NCBI GenBank assembly: GCA_033782935.1
Contig: JAWQEG010000501.1
Location: forward strand, 255,501 to 319,500
Source: Petrolisthes cinctipes
Taxonomy: Eukaryota > Arthropoda > Malacostraca > Decapoda > Porcellanidae
DNA length: 64,000 bases
Reading direction: 5' to 3'
The translations under genes and the position numbers were made by a program. This document shows positions 1 through 11,300 of this stretch, one piece after another. Numbering within the stretch: position 1 is the stretch's first letter; the number at the start of each line of letters is the position of its first letter. The notes below the pieces were generated by a model, which had not been told where the DNA came from, did no database searches, and worked only from the letters and a program-made list of their open reading frames with translations.

Positions 1-49
1 TAATAATAATAATAGCAGGAAATAGGAAAGCTAAAATTAAAATAGGGAG

Positions 50-97
<48 letters not shown>

Positions 98-100
98 GGA
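1..100. repeat. (TAA)n microsatellite
   Basis: Nearly pure TAA repeats at 1-15 and 49-98, with a short interruption that also occurs just after the array (aggaaatagg / aggaagtagg), so the array and its flank look locally duplicated. Open frames here are poly-isoleucine or poly-asparagine artefacts. Confidence 0.9.
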
Positions 101-273
101 AGTAGGAAAGCTGAAATAAAAACAAAGATATGATATGTACCGTAATAATAGTAATACTATTAATATTAGTAATAATAATAGTATACATTAATGGAGAATA
201 TATACAATTAAAATGTTGTTGGTGGTAAATCTTTGACAATTGATTCCTGTAATTTATTCCAAGCAAAAGGCGA

Positions 274-274
274 C

Positions 275-366
<92 letters not shown>
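274..366. repeat. (TTA)n microsatellite
   Basis: About 30 uninterrupted TTA units. It creates apparent poly-Ile frames on both strands that are not genes. A smaller TAA array lies at 586-613. Confidence 0.95.
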
Positions 367-368
<2 letters not shown>

Positions 369-420
369 CTGGTTCTGTTTCCTGCCATATATACTTTGGA
401 AGAATATACGCGCTCCAATG

Positions 421-564
421 TACAGTCATGGTCAAAAGTCCTGGTGAATAAAAGCGAGCCATTTGATTGAATTTTATGAACCAGTATTGCACTCACCAAC
501 AGTTATAATTTCGGATCATTTCATCTCATTGGAAGGTGTTGCAGGACTATTGACCGTGACTGTA
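421..564. mobile_element. Short TA-flanked MITE (family A-like)
   Basis: The left end TACAGTCATGGTCAA and right end TTGACCGTGACTGTA are inverted copies, bounded by TA as expected for Tc1/mariner-type target duplication. The element is about 144 bp with no coding capacity. The same terminal repeat recurs at 1255, 42446, 49257 and 62092. Confidence 0.6.
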
Positions 565-623
565 CCAAAAATATATTACCCCCACAAATAATAATAATAA
601 TAATAATAATAATAGCATACTTT

Positions 624-1223
624 AATTAAGGGGAAATTCTCTTGTTGGTGAATTGGAAGGTCTATAATAATTTCTCCAAAGTATGCCAGGAAACAGACGA
701 CCTTAAGGGGGTGCGGGAATAGGGGGACAGGCTTCGGGGGTGCGGGAGTAGGGGGACAGGCTTGGGGGAGTTTGGGGGGTGCGGGAGTAGGGGGACAGGT
801 TTGGGGGGGGGTGCGGGAGTAGGGGGACAGGCTTGGGGAGGGTTTGGGGGGTGCGTGAGTAGGGGGACAGGTTTGGGGGGGGGGGTGCTGGAGTAGGGGG
901 ACAGGCTTGGGGGAGTTTGGGGGGTGCGGGAGTAGGGGGACAGGTTTGGGGGGGGGGGGTTGGGGGGGTGCGGGAGTAGGGGGACAGGCTTGAGGGGGGT
1001 TTGGGGGGGTGCGGGTATAGGGGGACAGGCTTGGGGGGTTTTTGGGGGGTGCGGGAGTAGGGGGACAGACTTGGAGGGGGTTAGGGGTGTGCGGGAATAG
1101 GGGACAGGCTTAATTTCTACCCACCCCAAGCCTGCCCCCCTATTCCCACACACCCTCACGGCGAGATCCGTTTCCTGTCATAGTTTAGAGGAATCAGTAG
1201 CCTCACCAATTTACTCTCAAAAG
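624..1223. mobile_element. TTAA-type MITE (family F), interrupted by a G-rich hairpin
   Basis: The left end (TTAATTAAGGGGAAATTCTC, then a GAATTGGAAGG motif) and the right end (GAGGAATCAGTAGCCTCACC, then AATTTACTCTC) are inverted relatives. Related copies or fragments occur at about 20820, 21150-21500, 48133-48330 and 48605-48720. The interior is filled by the G-rich unit annotated separately, so this copy looks like a nested insertion. Confidence 0.5.
703..1160. repeat. G-rich hairpin element (family E) with internal tandem repeats
   Basis: Starts at TTAA, then repeats a unit of about 30-60 bp built on GGTGCGGGAGTAGGGGGACA and GGCTTGGGGG. At about 1118-1150 it turns over into the complementary strand (AAGCCTGCCCCCCTATTCCC), so it can fold back on itself. 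The proline-rich open frame on the minus strand is a by-product of the repeat. Four smaller copies with the same head-to-head structure lie in WDR18 introns. Confidence 0.7.
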
Positions 1224-1254
1224 AAGAATAGTATAATTATAAGATTTTGGTTAG

Positions 1255-1562
1255 TACAGTCGTGGTCAATAATAATCATCCACATATGGGTATCTCAAAC
1301 AATTTACTGTCTAATGTTTTCACGTTCACATATAATGTTATTGTTTTACGTAGTGTGTAGCTGCTTGTATTAAATTAGAAGATGGTAGTTAACGTGTGTG
1401 TGTGTGTTATTGTTTTAAGTAGTGTGTAGCTGCTTGTATTAAATTAAAAGATGGTAGTTAACCTATTTATGGGAAAGTTTATCATCTAAGGAACAGAGGG
1501 AAGCTGTCATACTCTTACGTGAGTTACCCCTATATGGATGATTATATATGACCGCGACTGTA
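1255..1562. mobile_element. MITE family A, full length
   Basis: TIRs TACAGTCGTGGTCAATAATA (left) and a matching inverted right end ending CCGCGACTGTA, bounded by TA. Inside is a direct duplication of a segment containing GTAGTGTGTAGCTGCTTG. There is no open frame of note. Tc1/mariner-type non-autonomous element by TIR position and TA duplication. Confidence 0.75.
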
Positions 1563-2379
1563 CATATTTTATTAGAGCGTCATGATTCTTCCAAAGAATG
1601 TCAGGAAACTGGACAAAGGTAATTAAAGTATTGGTGGAAGAATCATATACATTTCTCTCTCTCTCCTCACACAGTAGGGGTGGAGGCAAGGATTATTATA
1701 GTAATGGGAGAAGGATAGACCTCGCAATATTATTTTGGTGTCATTGCTCTGTGGCTGGCTGGGTCGGTGGCGCCTCTAGCGGACAAGGGGAATCAACACT
1801 CCAGCTCCCGCCTGCTTCCCTTTATCCTGATAAATGATTAATAAGTCTGATTTTCTCTACTAGGAACACACAGTACCTTTAATACTAATTATTTGGGTAT
1901 TGAAAAAATAATATCATTCATTGTTGTCAAATTACATAATGAATATTGATAATATCTTCGACATAGTATTCTGATGTATAATTGAAGAAAAGGACATCCA
2001 TATAGATATTATAAACCATAATTAAAACTACAAAACAATGAACTATAAGTATTGTACAGTACGTACAGTATGGTATTTTCATCACCAGTACATGAGAGCA
2101 TAATTGTATAACCTTACTATGAGGAGCGGTTACATGTGTTTTAGAATAAATGATTTCGTGCTTTCTTTCTTAGTTTGAGAGGTTCTAAACATCAGGAGTT
2201 ACTTCAATTCATTATATCTTGCTGTCTGCAATCCTTTATAAAGCCATAGTTTTAGTCAGGAGGTAAGGAAAATACATATGTAATACTCCATCCTAACAGG
2301 ATCAAATAGATATACAGACTACACTACAGTACTTAATTTAAGAAAATAGAAAGGGTAAGGTAGGCTATCATCATCATCT
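1563..2379. other. Non-coding interval, no gene seen
   Basis: AT-rich sequence with short open frames only and no recognisable protein, RNA or repeat family apart from short simple-sequence stretches. Confidence 0.5.
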
Positions 2380-2720
2380 GACACCAGTTAATATCAATGT
2401 CATTACCACCAATATAATACTGTATAACTATAGAACGCATAAGATATCATATAATATACCTAACACCAGTTAATAATATCAATGTCATTACCACCAAAAT
2501 TAATACTGTATAACTATAGAACGCATAAGGTATCATCATCTAACACAAGTTAATATCAATGTCATTACCACCAAAATTAATAATGTATAACTATCACAAT
2601 AAGTCAGCTGTACATTGTAGGTTGCTAAACTTCTAAAGGATAAGGTATCATCATCTACCACCAGTAAATATCAAAAATCAATACTGTATAACAGTTACTA
2701 TCACAATCAGTTAAATATAT
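2380..2720. repeat. Imperfect tandem repeat, about 80-110 bp unit, four copies
   Basis: The phrase CCAGTTAATATCAATGTCAT followed by TACTGTATAACTATAGAACG recurs from 2390 to 2700 with small indels. No coding potential. Confidence 0.7.
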
Positions 2721-2765
2721 CTGTACTCCGTAGCTTACTAAGTTATGTTAAAACTCGTTTTTCAG

Positions 2766-2934
2766 GATTTTTGAAAAGCGGAAAAATGACAGATCCTTAT
2801 TCCACTTCGAGTTGTTGGAACAGTTTAGTGTTGAGCATCCAGTAATTCCCATTTCAGTCACAAAATCAACTTCAGCAAACCAAAATAATGAAAAGAACGC
2901 CCACCGCTCCTGTAAAAGTAAAGTCGCCAATTGA
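2766..2934 (+). CDS. Possible terminal exon of an unidentified gene
   Basis: A good acceptor (TTTTTCAG, ending at 2765) opens a 55-residue frame in phase 1 that begins IFEKRKNDRSLFHFELLEQF and ends at TGA 2932-2934. The composition (charged start, Ser/Thr/Asn-rich end) is compatible with a protein C terminus. I recognise no family and see no upstream exon within the window, so any gene would enter from the left. It could equally be chance, or an old transposase remnant. Confidence 0.25.
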
Positions 2935-4264
2935 CAATTCTTAGTGATTCCCCGTCGCCGGTAGGTGGCTCTGATTTACCGCGACGACCAAAACTCCCAT
3001 GAGAGTGGCCTATCCTTCTACCAGGGCTAGAATCCTTGGTGGTTAACTCACTCTCTCTCTCATATTACTTAAATGACTCTCTCTCTCTACACATATAGTC
3101 TTTTATTTTGTTGACATTATCAGTAATTAGTTTACCTCACCCTGGTGGTTTTTAGTCCAAGAGTTATTTGCAAAATTCTGTACATGCCTTGAAATAAATA
3201 TCTTATACTTTTTATATTTTGTTTCCAGAAAAATGTTTCTCATGATAGACAAGCACATTAATTTGTGTGTCAAACTTCGCTGAATGTAAATGCAGTAATT
3301 TCTTTTCATATATTTATTTTATTTTTTCATCTTGGTAATCTATAAATTAACTTCTACTTTTATTGGATTCTGTCATGGGTGATGGTAAAGATATCGCGTT
3401 CTAAAAGGAAAATATATTTATCCTCCTACAGGAGTATAAAATATCAGAGATATTTCGCTGGTTGGTTATAAGAGTGTGTGTGAGTGTATCATGAATTATC
3501 ATTATTTATGACAGCTTGACATTTATCACCACTTTTTCTGATGGATGATTCAGCAGCAGGTGTGCATTGCTAATGCAACGTAGCCACCACCACATTTGGT
3601 TATCAAATAATATAATTGTATAGGATAGCCTACATGTTAATTCTTAGCCTCCATAGACTTACTTATATATTAATTAATTAGCACTTTAGAGTACAGTGTA
3701 TCTTATTGATCGGTCGTTTTATTGGTCTAATGAATGGAACTCGACTGTATCTTGTTTTGGGAGTCATTAATGCTCATTTTTATAAGAATATTTCCCTGTT
3801 CTAGCCACAAGTTCAACCCTGTCTTCCATTCTGTTTAACCTCCGTTTTTTTTTTTTTTTTTACCTTCTGACTCAATCATTAATATCAAAGTACATTGTCA
3901 ATGTATCAGGATCACTAATCCTCCAACAATAAATATCATGTCCCTTTATAATGGGCAATTCCTTCTGTCCACCACGAGTTGCAGTACATATCACATCTAC
4001 TTCATTAATATGGTGTGGATAATTATAATGTAATTGACTATTTTATTCAATTAACGATATCTTGCAACTTAGATAATAATTAATTTATCAGAATATAAAC
4101 AACTCCAGACGAGATAGAATGTCATAAGAAAACTACCTTTTTACAATAGTTTGATCTATTAAATAAAAACCCTTTCTCTAATCCCCCTAATTTCACTATG
4201 TCTAGTCACTTATTATGTCTATTAATGTGAGGCAGCCCATTTCCCCTATGTACACTTACAAACA
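2935..4264. other. Non-coding interval
   Basis: AT-rich with CT-rich runs near 3050-3095 and a poly-T run at 3847-3860. No supported gene, RNA or element. Confidence 0.5.
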
Positions 4265-4380
4265 TATGAAACAGACACACTTACAACGGACCCCTCATTG
4301 TTAGGATGCACCACTACACACGTCGTCTCATCCTACCATAATGTTCGATGAGGTACCCGTTTTAAGTGTATCTGTCTCAT
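4265..4380. mobile_element. Short TIR element (MITE)
   Basis: ATGAAACAGACACACTTACA at the left pairs with TTTAAGTGTATCTGTCTCAT at the right, with several mismatches, making an approximately 116-bp element. No coding capacity. Confidence 0.5.
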
Positions 4381-4523
4381 GTGTCCTCAACTATACATTA
4401 TGTTTCTGAAATCTAAAATATACCATCAAATATTGAGAATTAATTACTCATTGCAAACTAAACTCAAAGTCTATTAAAAAAAAAGAATACTATAAAAATA
4501 AACCAGTGATAAAATACAAGGCA

Positions 4524-4681
4524 TTAAGGACCCTGTGATCGTGTATGAGACCTGCTGGAGGCTTCTGATTCCTCCTGACCATGCCACGAAACAAGCTCCT
4601 TCCATATAGGTGGTGTTTCGTGGCAATGTTTGAAAGACTCACTAACCTCAAATTTTCTGACTACATCACAGGGTCCCTTAA
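4524..4681. mobile_element. TTAA-flanked MITE
   Basis: TTAAGGACCCTGTGAT at the left and ATCACAGGGTCCCTTAA at the right are inverted copies, each at a TTAA. TTAA duplication is typical of piggyBac-type elements. The body (158 bp) has an internal inverted pair, GCCACGAAACA / TGTTTCGTGGC. Confidence 0.7.
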
Positions 4682-5008
4682 CTAAAATTTGTTAGCATCT
4701 CCCTCAAGGCAGATCAAATACACACTTAGCACAAAGCCGAACACTAGCACCTTCTCCCTTCCAAGTCCCCAACCCCTCCATCCCTTCCACAACCAATGAC
4801 AGAGACCTTGTAGTGTTCAGACACTTGACGCAGATCTTGGCTTCGAAAATACGACTTCTGAATAGTGTTGCAAATGTTTGATTATGTCTCATCATAGTTG
4901 CTCTTAGAATTAGCACTAAAATGTTAACCATATAATATGACCATTTGGTTACAGTCATGGCTAACGTTATTCAGGCAATGGAAACAAGTACATATAATCT
5001 AAGTGAGA

Positions 5009-5060
5009 ATTGATCTTTCCGGAGCTGTACCTATCTGTGTACAGCTCCGGACAGATCAAT
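5009..5060. repeat. Near-perfect hairpin, 22-bp arms, 8-nt loop
   Basis: Arm 5009-5030 and arm 5039-5060 are complementary with one mismatch, around the loop CTATCTGT. The size is close to a short miRNA precursor, but no flanking lower stem is evident, so a bare palindromic repeat is equally likely. Confidence 0.45.
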
Positions 5061-5104
5061 GGTCCACACCCCATCCATCAGCGACTTGGTTTGGGCCATG
5101 GAGG

Positions 5105-5133
5105 TATAATATAAAGGAAACGGCATGACGTCA
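5105..5133 (+). promoter_or_regulatory. Promoter-like TATA and CRE motifs
   Basis: TATAATATAAAGG (5105-5117) is followed by a perfect palindromic CRE, TGACGTCA (5126-5133), about 125 bp upstream of the THAP-like start codon. The motifs are seen directly; promoter activity is inferred from position. Confidence 0.3.
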
Positions 5134-5257
5134 CAAAGGTGAAGCCAACTCCCTATTGGTCGGCTGTCTCCCCTACCCCACATTGACTCAAAACAAACCT
5201 CAGCTGATCACGTCGGACCATCAACTTCACCAACATTCTTTGCCATTTTTTATAATA

Positions 5258-5322
5258 ATGCTGGCGTGTTCAGCATATGGGTGTACCCAGAGAGACAGGA
5301 GTCTTTCTTCTACATTTCATAG
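5258..5322 (+). CDS. THAP-like zinc-finger first exon (partial)
   Basis: The ATG at 5258 opens MLACSAYGCTQRDRSLSSTF then His, ending at a consensus donor (CATAG|GTATGT) in phase 2. Cys4 and Cys9 with the SAYGC motif, and the Ser/Phe-His after a basic stretch, match the first zinc-ligand segment (C-x2-4-C) of the C2CH THAP domain that opens many THAP proteins and P-element transposases. THAP genes often split the domain after this segment. I could not find the second half (Trp, C-x2-H part) downstream, so this is either the first exon of a gene whose other exons I missed, or a remnant. Confidence 0.4.
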
Positions 5323-5989
5323 GTATGTTGAGAAAGTCATACAGAAAAATATACGACAGAAATGGACAAATCAACGAAGTGAAATTCATCACCTGCCTCA
5401 CACACCGTGACACGTACCCATGTCCTGTAGAATATTGATACTGTACACACAAAAACTGCAAAGCCAAGGCTATTATAGTGTTGTGATATTAACTGTTAAT
5501 GTATAACCTCACGTATATATGGCATTGACAGGGTTATAAAAGATAAACTGGCTCCATGGGGTGACCTACTTGTGCCCAAGTTAGGGTTGGCCTGTAGGAT
5601 AACTCGAGTGTTGAGAGATTGTATTATGAATGTTTTAGCATATTTCATAATGTTTTAAATATATTAAATTTATAATTGTGTTTACTACGTAGAATATTTG
5701 GTTGTTGAGAATTTAGGTCTAAGTTATAGTACCGTAGTCTAAGTTAAGCCAATGTGCCAAAGGAGTTTTTATAATAGTAAAATTACGGCCTGGGACTGAT
5801 GATTAAAATAATGTTTTTGTGTGAATCAGAGTGAACTGGAACTGAATAAGTGATGACACACTTTATGTAGTAACATCCAGCCATCATGGTAAGATTTCAA
5901 GTGGCTTATAAGTGGTAAAATGTGTTTGATACAAGACACTACATCTGAGTGTGAACTCTATTACATGACAGTTCTGGGTGTTACACTAC

Positions 5990-6358
5990 ACATCTCTTCA
6001 CCATAATATACACATCTTCACTACACATCACATATCTGCAGTACCATATACACATCTTCACTACCCTATACACATCTTCATTACACTATACACATCTTCA
6101 CTACACACATCTCCATAACACGCCACACCTTCACTACACATCACACATCTTCACTACACTATACACATCACAACACACCACATCCTCACTTCACTATGTA
6201 AATCTTCACTACCCTATACATATCTTCACTACATTATACACATCTTCACTACACTATGTAGGCTACATTTTCACTGCACATCACATATTTCACAGCACAC
6301 CATACATCTTCACTATACTATAAACATCTTCACTTCACTATACACATCTTACTGTATA
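5990..6358. repeat. Minisatellite, about 17-20 bp unit
   Basis: Degenerate tandem copies of CACATCTTCACTACACTATA. No coding capacity. Confidence 0.8.
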
Positions 6359-6452
6359 TAATCTTATTTATATACTGTACTTAAAGAGTGACATAAGGCC
6401 TTCCAGAGTCTCATACTAGAACTCTTTATATAATTAATTTTATTTGCATTTG

Positions 6453-6673
6453 TACAGTTGCCCACACATGAAACTGGTATGGCTAGTTACTTGTGAGGTG
6501 GCTACAACGAAAGGAAATTTAAGTGAAAAAAAATGTAGTTTGTTGACAGGCAGACAGTAAAATATTATTACTATCTGCTTGTCAACAAACTATAACTTTT
6601 GCTCACTTTCCTTCCTGTTGTAGGTATCTCGCAAAGTAGCGAGGCATACCAGATTCATGTGTGGGCAACTGTA
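6453..6673. mobile_element. Palindromic MITE with TA ends
   Basis: Left TACAGTTGCCCACACATGAA and right TTCATGTGTGGGCAACTGTA are perfect inverted copies. The interior is also palindromic (ACAGGCAGACAGTAA / TTACTATCTGCTTGT), so the whole 221 bp can fold into one hairpin. TA duplication suggests Tc1/mariner-type mobilisation. Confidence 0.75.
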
Positions 6674-7749
6674 CTTGTTCTTATTTCTCTGTACCCTTAT
6701 AATACTGTCTGTGGGTTGGTGTGTAAGCTATGACCTTCTCTTTTACTATACTTTTTGCATAAAATAAACTATTCATTCATTAATTCATTCATTCTTTCAT
6801 TCATACTCCTAGGAAAAGTTTGCGAGAAGAGGTAATGCTCTAGGAAACAGTGGTATTTAATGGGTTTAAGTACTTTTGATAATATTCAGAATTGGATAAT
6901 TTTATGCAGATATCATATATGGAACAAATTCAAGTCTCTTTCTGGCTCTAATTATAGTTAATATGAGAAAATAAGAGCAAAATTATAGTGGGTTTATAGC
7001 AGCCGGGGCAATGTTTTGAGTCAATGGGGGGTAGGGTAATAAGCTCCGCCCCTGGCTTCACTTTGGGTGTACAGGACGAGCGGCTCATGCCGCCTCCTCT
7101 ATATTATACCTCCATGGTTTTTACTATGACATCATTCTCGCGACCCATACAGAAAGATATTTTACAAATGATCAGAATTATCAACCTAAGAAAATACAAG
7201 GCCAGACGCTGAAGCATAATATTTATGATTAAAAGGCATTCTAACCAGAATTATAAACACTGCCTCACCTACCCTCCCTCTCTCTCTCTCACACTCATTC
7301 AAGAAGGTTAATATTTGTGCAATGATTTTGTTTTATTTATAATTAAATATATGAATATTCGATTGTAAAAATATGTTAGGTGGATTCATGTATGAACTTC
7401 ATATTTATTTTATTGTCACGAATATTATTATTCTATTTTATTCATGTATTTATTTTTGTGAGCCTGCGACGCAGTTTGGAGGAATTCGGGACCCGTAATT
7501 TGAAGAACCCTGGTGTAAAGAAGTGCATACTGCATTAACGTAAGTGGATATAGAAGAGAAGAAATGTGATGATTTGAGGCGAGGGTGAGGGGGGAGAGGT
7601 AAGAAAAATGAAGGTGATTAATTGAAAAGTAATAACAAACAAATATAATTAGAATATCTGTTACATTATGTCCTTTAAATAAAGGCACTGTCTTTTGTTC
7701 ACCATCGTAGTGGGATAGACTACTGAATATATATTATCCTTTGGATATT

Positions 7750-8010
7750 AGACAGCTATCCCTGTATTCCTTTTATCCCTCGTGCTTACCTCGTAGGGGA
7801 GTATTGCCTGTAATGATGTGGGCAATACTTTAAGGGTTTTGGCGCCCCTTCGGCCCCAGCCACTAGCTTACATTTCTTCAACTGTCCCTCCTATCTTCCT
7901 ATTTCCTTCTTGCTTGCTGTCACACCTCTATCACCTTTTCCTGGTGCTATTTGACCTCGTTGTTGCGCCACCTAATATCAATCATATCTCTCGTGCTTGT
8001 AGTCCACCCT
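7750..8010 (+). repeat. Dispersed SINE-like repeat
   Basis: The segment with GGGCAATACTTTAAGGGTTT, a pyrimidine-rich middle and a CACCTAATATCAATCA end recurs at 50490-50670 (plus) and in part, inverted, at 38440-38540. The last phrase of the family reappears at 51980-52020 as (ATCA)n, which looks like a 3' microsatellite tail. Family identity is unknown. Confidence 0.5.
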
Positions 8011-8299
8011 ATTTATCACCTTCTCCCAAGCCCAGCTGACATCAAGGTCTGTGCATTGGCTTCTGCGGTGTGTAGTGCAACGTGGTGGTCTTCCGCGTGA
8101 TAGGTTGCCATACTAGCAGGCAGTGTCCTCTGATATATATATATGAGACAGTAGCACCGAGGCAGTTGAATATTTGTCGTATAATAAAAGATAATTTCTT
8201 TATATTGTTTTCATTATTTTTACCTATCATTGTGATGCTGAGAACATAATTCTGAAGTTGAGCATAAAACACTGTGTTCAGTAACCTATAGAGAGATAC

Positions 8300-8390
8300 A
8301 TGAGCATCACGTTAATCACCATTACTGTCCTTGTGGTCCTTATTGTGTCATATGGTGTTCTACGCAGTAATGCTGGAACTATCGATAAAA
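8300..8390 (+). CDS. GT11 gene exon 1: signal anchor
   Basis: The ATG at 8300 starts [20 protein letters not shown], a type II signal anchor with a short cytoplasmic side. Two overlapping donors exist: AAAA|GTAAGG after 8390 (phase 1) and AAG|GTAATG after 8395 (phase 0). Only the first is in phase with the exon at 16322, so I chose it. The link to the GT11 exons is inferred from phase and expected topology. Confidence 0.6.
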
Positions 8391-11300
8391 GTAAGGTAAT
8401 GTATATCGAAACAGATTTTAATAACAAATACCTATAAGTAACTTAAAGTGAAATATATAATATATTTCTCTTTCCTGCAAATGGGTTTAATAAGTTAACA
8501 TTCTGACTAGCAACAGACTGGCAAATGGCAATTCATGAAACCTTACAGTCCGTCAGTTTTATGAAGGCGAAATGCTGTGGCTGGGAAAAACACATTAATT
8601 CTAAATAATTTATATATCTTTCCTCATAAATCTCTAGTTGTTTTCTAAATTCTCTACATATTGACCCCGTAGGGAGGTATTGCCTGCATTATGATTATTA
8701 TATTATATTATATTATATGATTATTTGATTATTAAAAAAGTTAGAAAATTAGTGATATGAATCCGGTGGATTAATTTCCCTTCTTGCTCTGCTACTTGAC
8801 CTTGAGAGAGAGAGAGAGAGTTGTGTTTTTTACTAGTCTTTCCTTTTGACTGGGACTTTACGATTATATTACAAAGGTAAATAAAGCTAGACTGACATGA
8901 GATCGTCTTGGCCATTCACAGTGTGTACTACGATACTGTTTTAGAAGAGCCATCATTTACCCAGGGGAAATTATTTATGGCTAATCACTAACTGACAACT
9001 AGAGGATGAAGGTGGGGAAGTTGGGAGGGGTGAAGGCGGGGTAAACTCTCTCCCCCAGCTCCGATCCCCCTCTTCCCTCTGTCCAGGGTAGGGGGTGGAA
9101 GGAAGGACCAAACCCTGAGCAGAAATTAGTGCTCGTGAGTGTACCGGCAGCACAGTGATAAGATTATAGATAAGATATGTTTGCATATCTACAACCAATC
9201 CATTGATAGAGTTTGTGTTGGCTATTACGGTTCATACTCAGTTTCCCGTGGCAGATGCACATTGATAATTATACATGTAGCCACGGTGGCATTCAATTAT
9301 AGCTGACTTCAACTGTTTATGGAGGTGGAACAGGTGTTTGTAATGATAGGAACATGTTGCTTCAATATGAACACACAACGCTACACCACAGTATCTCCAC
9401 TGTCCGTACACAAGTGAACATTAGAAGTGAATAGCCTATAGTGTTAAATATTATTGAGAGAAGCCCTGCTGAGCACCATCTGCTGGTGGAGGGGGGCATA
9501 GAATATCTAACAAACAAGTAACAAGGATAAAACACGTCATTTTATTAAGAGACAACATCTGGATTTTGGCCTTCATCCATATTTCCTTGTCGGAATCATC
9601 TGTGCTTCTTCATTAGAATGAAGTTTGTATTCCTATTACAACTACTAATGTGTAAACACAACAGGATACGTATTCGTTATCAAGATCTAGAATACCAGGT
9701 CTGTTCGTCAGCTGTCACCCCTCTGTGTATGTACAGTACAGTACATACACCGGCCAGCACTGCCACGTGGACAGGGTTTCACACATATTCAGAGATGTAG
9801 CACCACTGTCATTATTTAGTTTGAAACAATCCACGTGTGTGAGATGGAGTATCCTCAATACACTAGCACATGAAGTGAACTTTGTTGCTTAAAGAACTGA
9901 ACTGTGTGTGTTGGAGGCGGAGGTGTGAAGTGATTTGATAAGGATTAAAATATTCTCGTTTTTATACTCAGCCAGAATGAAGGTTTTCTCCTGTACAATA
10001 TATATGCTATTTTCACAGCACAATTTCTATGTTTATATGTCATTTCTCGAAAACTTCTACTGAGAATTTTCGATACCTACTATACACATGAAGAAATTTT
10101 AGAAACAAGAACAATTCGCCTACACTAAGTCTAATAAGCCCTGAATTTTGGCAAGAAAGTAAGGCATTTTTGCCACTGAAATGAGAGAGGTTGCTAGTAT
10201 TGACCCTAATGTGCCCCCACCATAGAGACTACTTACTATTCCTTCCCATATTTGGTAGACTGTTGCGAGTGCAACTAAGGTTGTCTCCTTTTTATCCTGT
10301 GCAAGAACTGTGAGATGTTTGTGTGCATCTCGTAGCCGTATTTAGTCCGTTAGTTGCTATGGTAGGATGAGTAAAAGCATTCCTTTCAGCGGCAGCTGTA
10401 TTTCCTAGTTGTATGTTCTTTTTTTTTTATTTAAGGTTTATTGTGCATTACAATACATTATACATATACATATAGCACAGAGTTATACATATAATATACT
10501 TGAAATACACAAAGCGGGCATCAGCCCGCCGGTTGGAGTTTGGGTGTTCCCGTGCTGGGTTGCATGGTGGTGGCGAGAGGTGCTGTGCTCACAGGTGGCT
10601 AAAAAGTGAGCTGTGGTGTGGTCAGCGGGGCGGGGGGGCCGCCCTGAGCACCTGCAGCATCAGGTCAGTGGGTGTGTGGCGAACGAGGAGGGCGGCCCTG
10701 GCCTGGCGGCTGCTGAGAAGTCCCCAACCCGCAGGCTGGGCGGCGGTTGGTGGTAACGGCGCTGATCTGAGGGCGGCCGTGGTCGGGCAGGAAACGAGGT
10801 AGTGTACTAGCAGGTGGCGGCAGTGCTTCCGGCAGTGGTCGCACTCCTGCCCCTGGAAGCCGTCGTACAGCTCCTCCTGGAGCAGTAGCCCAGCCTTACG
10901 CGCTGCAGCAGCACCCCGTCTGACCTAGGCTGTTGCTGGGAGGCATCCAGTGGCTGGTAGTCGGTGGCGGCAGCGTACCAAGCCGCCTGTCTCTTCCTCG
11001 CTTCCAGTTGCCGGTGTGTGTGGTGGGCATGCTGGGCTGCGGCGCGCTTGGCGCGTGCCTTTACTTGACGCAGACTGGGGGACACGTGCCTGGTCACCTG
11101 GGGGCCACCAGCAGCTCTCTTGGCGGCTGCGTCAGCAGATTCATTGCCTCGTACTCCAACGTGGCTAGGGATCCAGTTGAGCTTCACCTGCCGCCCCTGC
11201 GCGGCGATGCTCTGGAGGATACCCAGAATGGTGGTGATGAGGCCCACATTGTCTTTGGGATGCGGCTGCTGGAGGGCCTGTAGCCCCGCTCTGGAGTCTG

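Noticed and set aside
662..1159. Proline-rich minus-strand protein
   Set aside because: It is the translation of the G-rich hairpin repeat.
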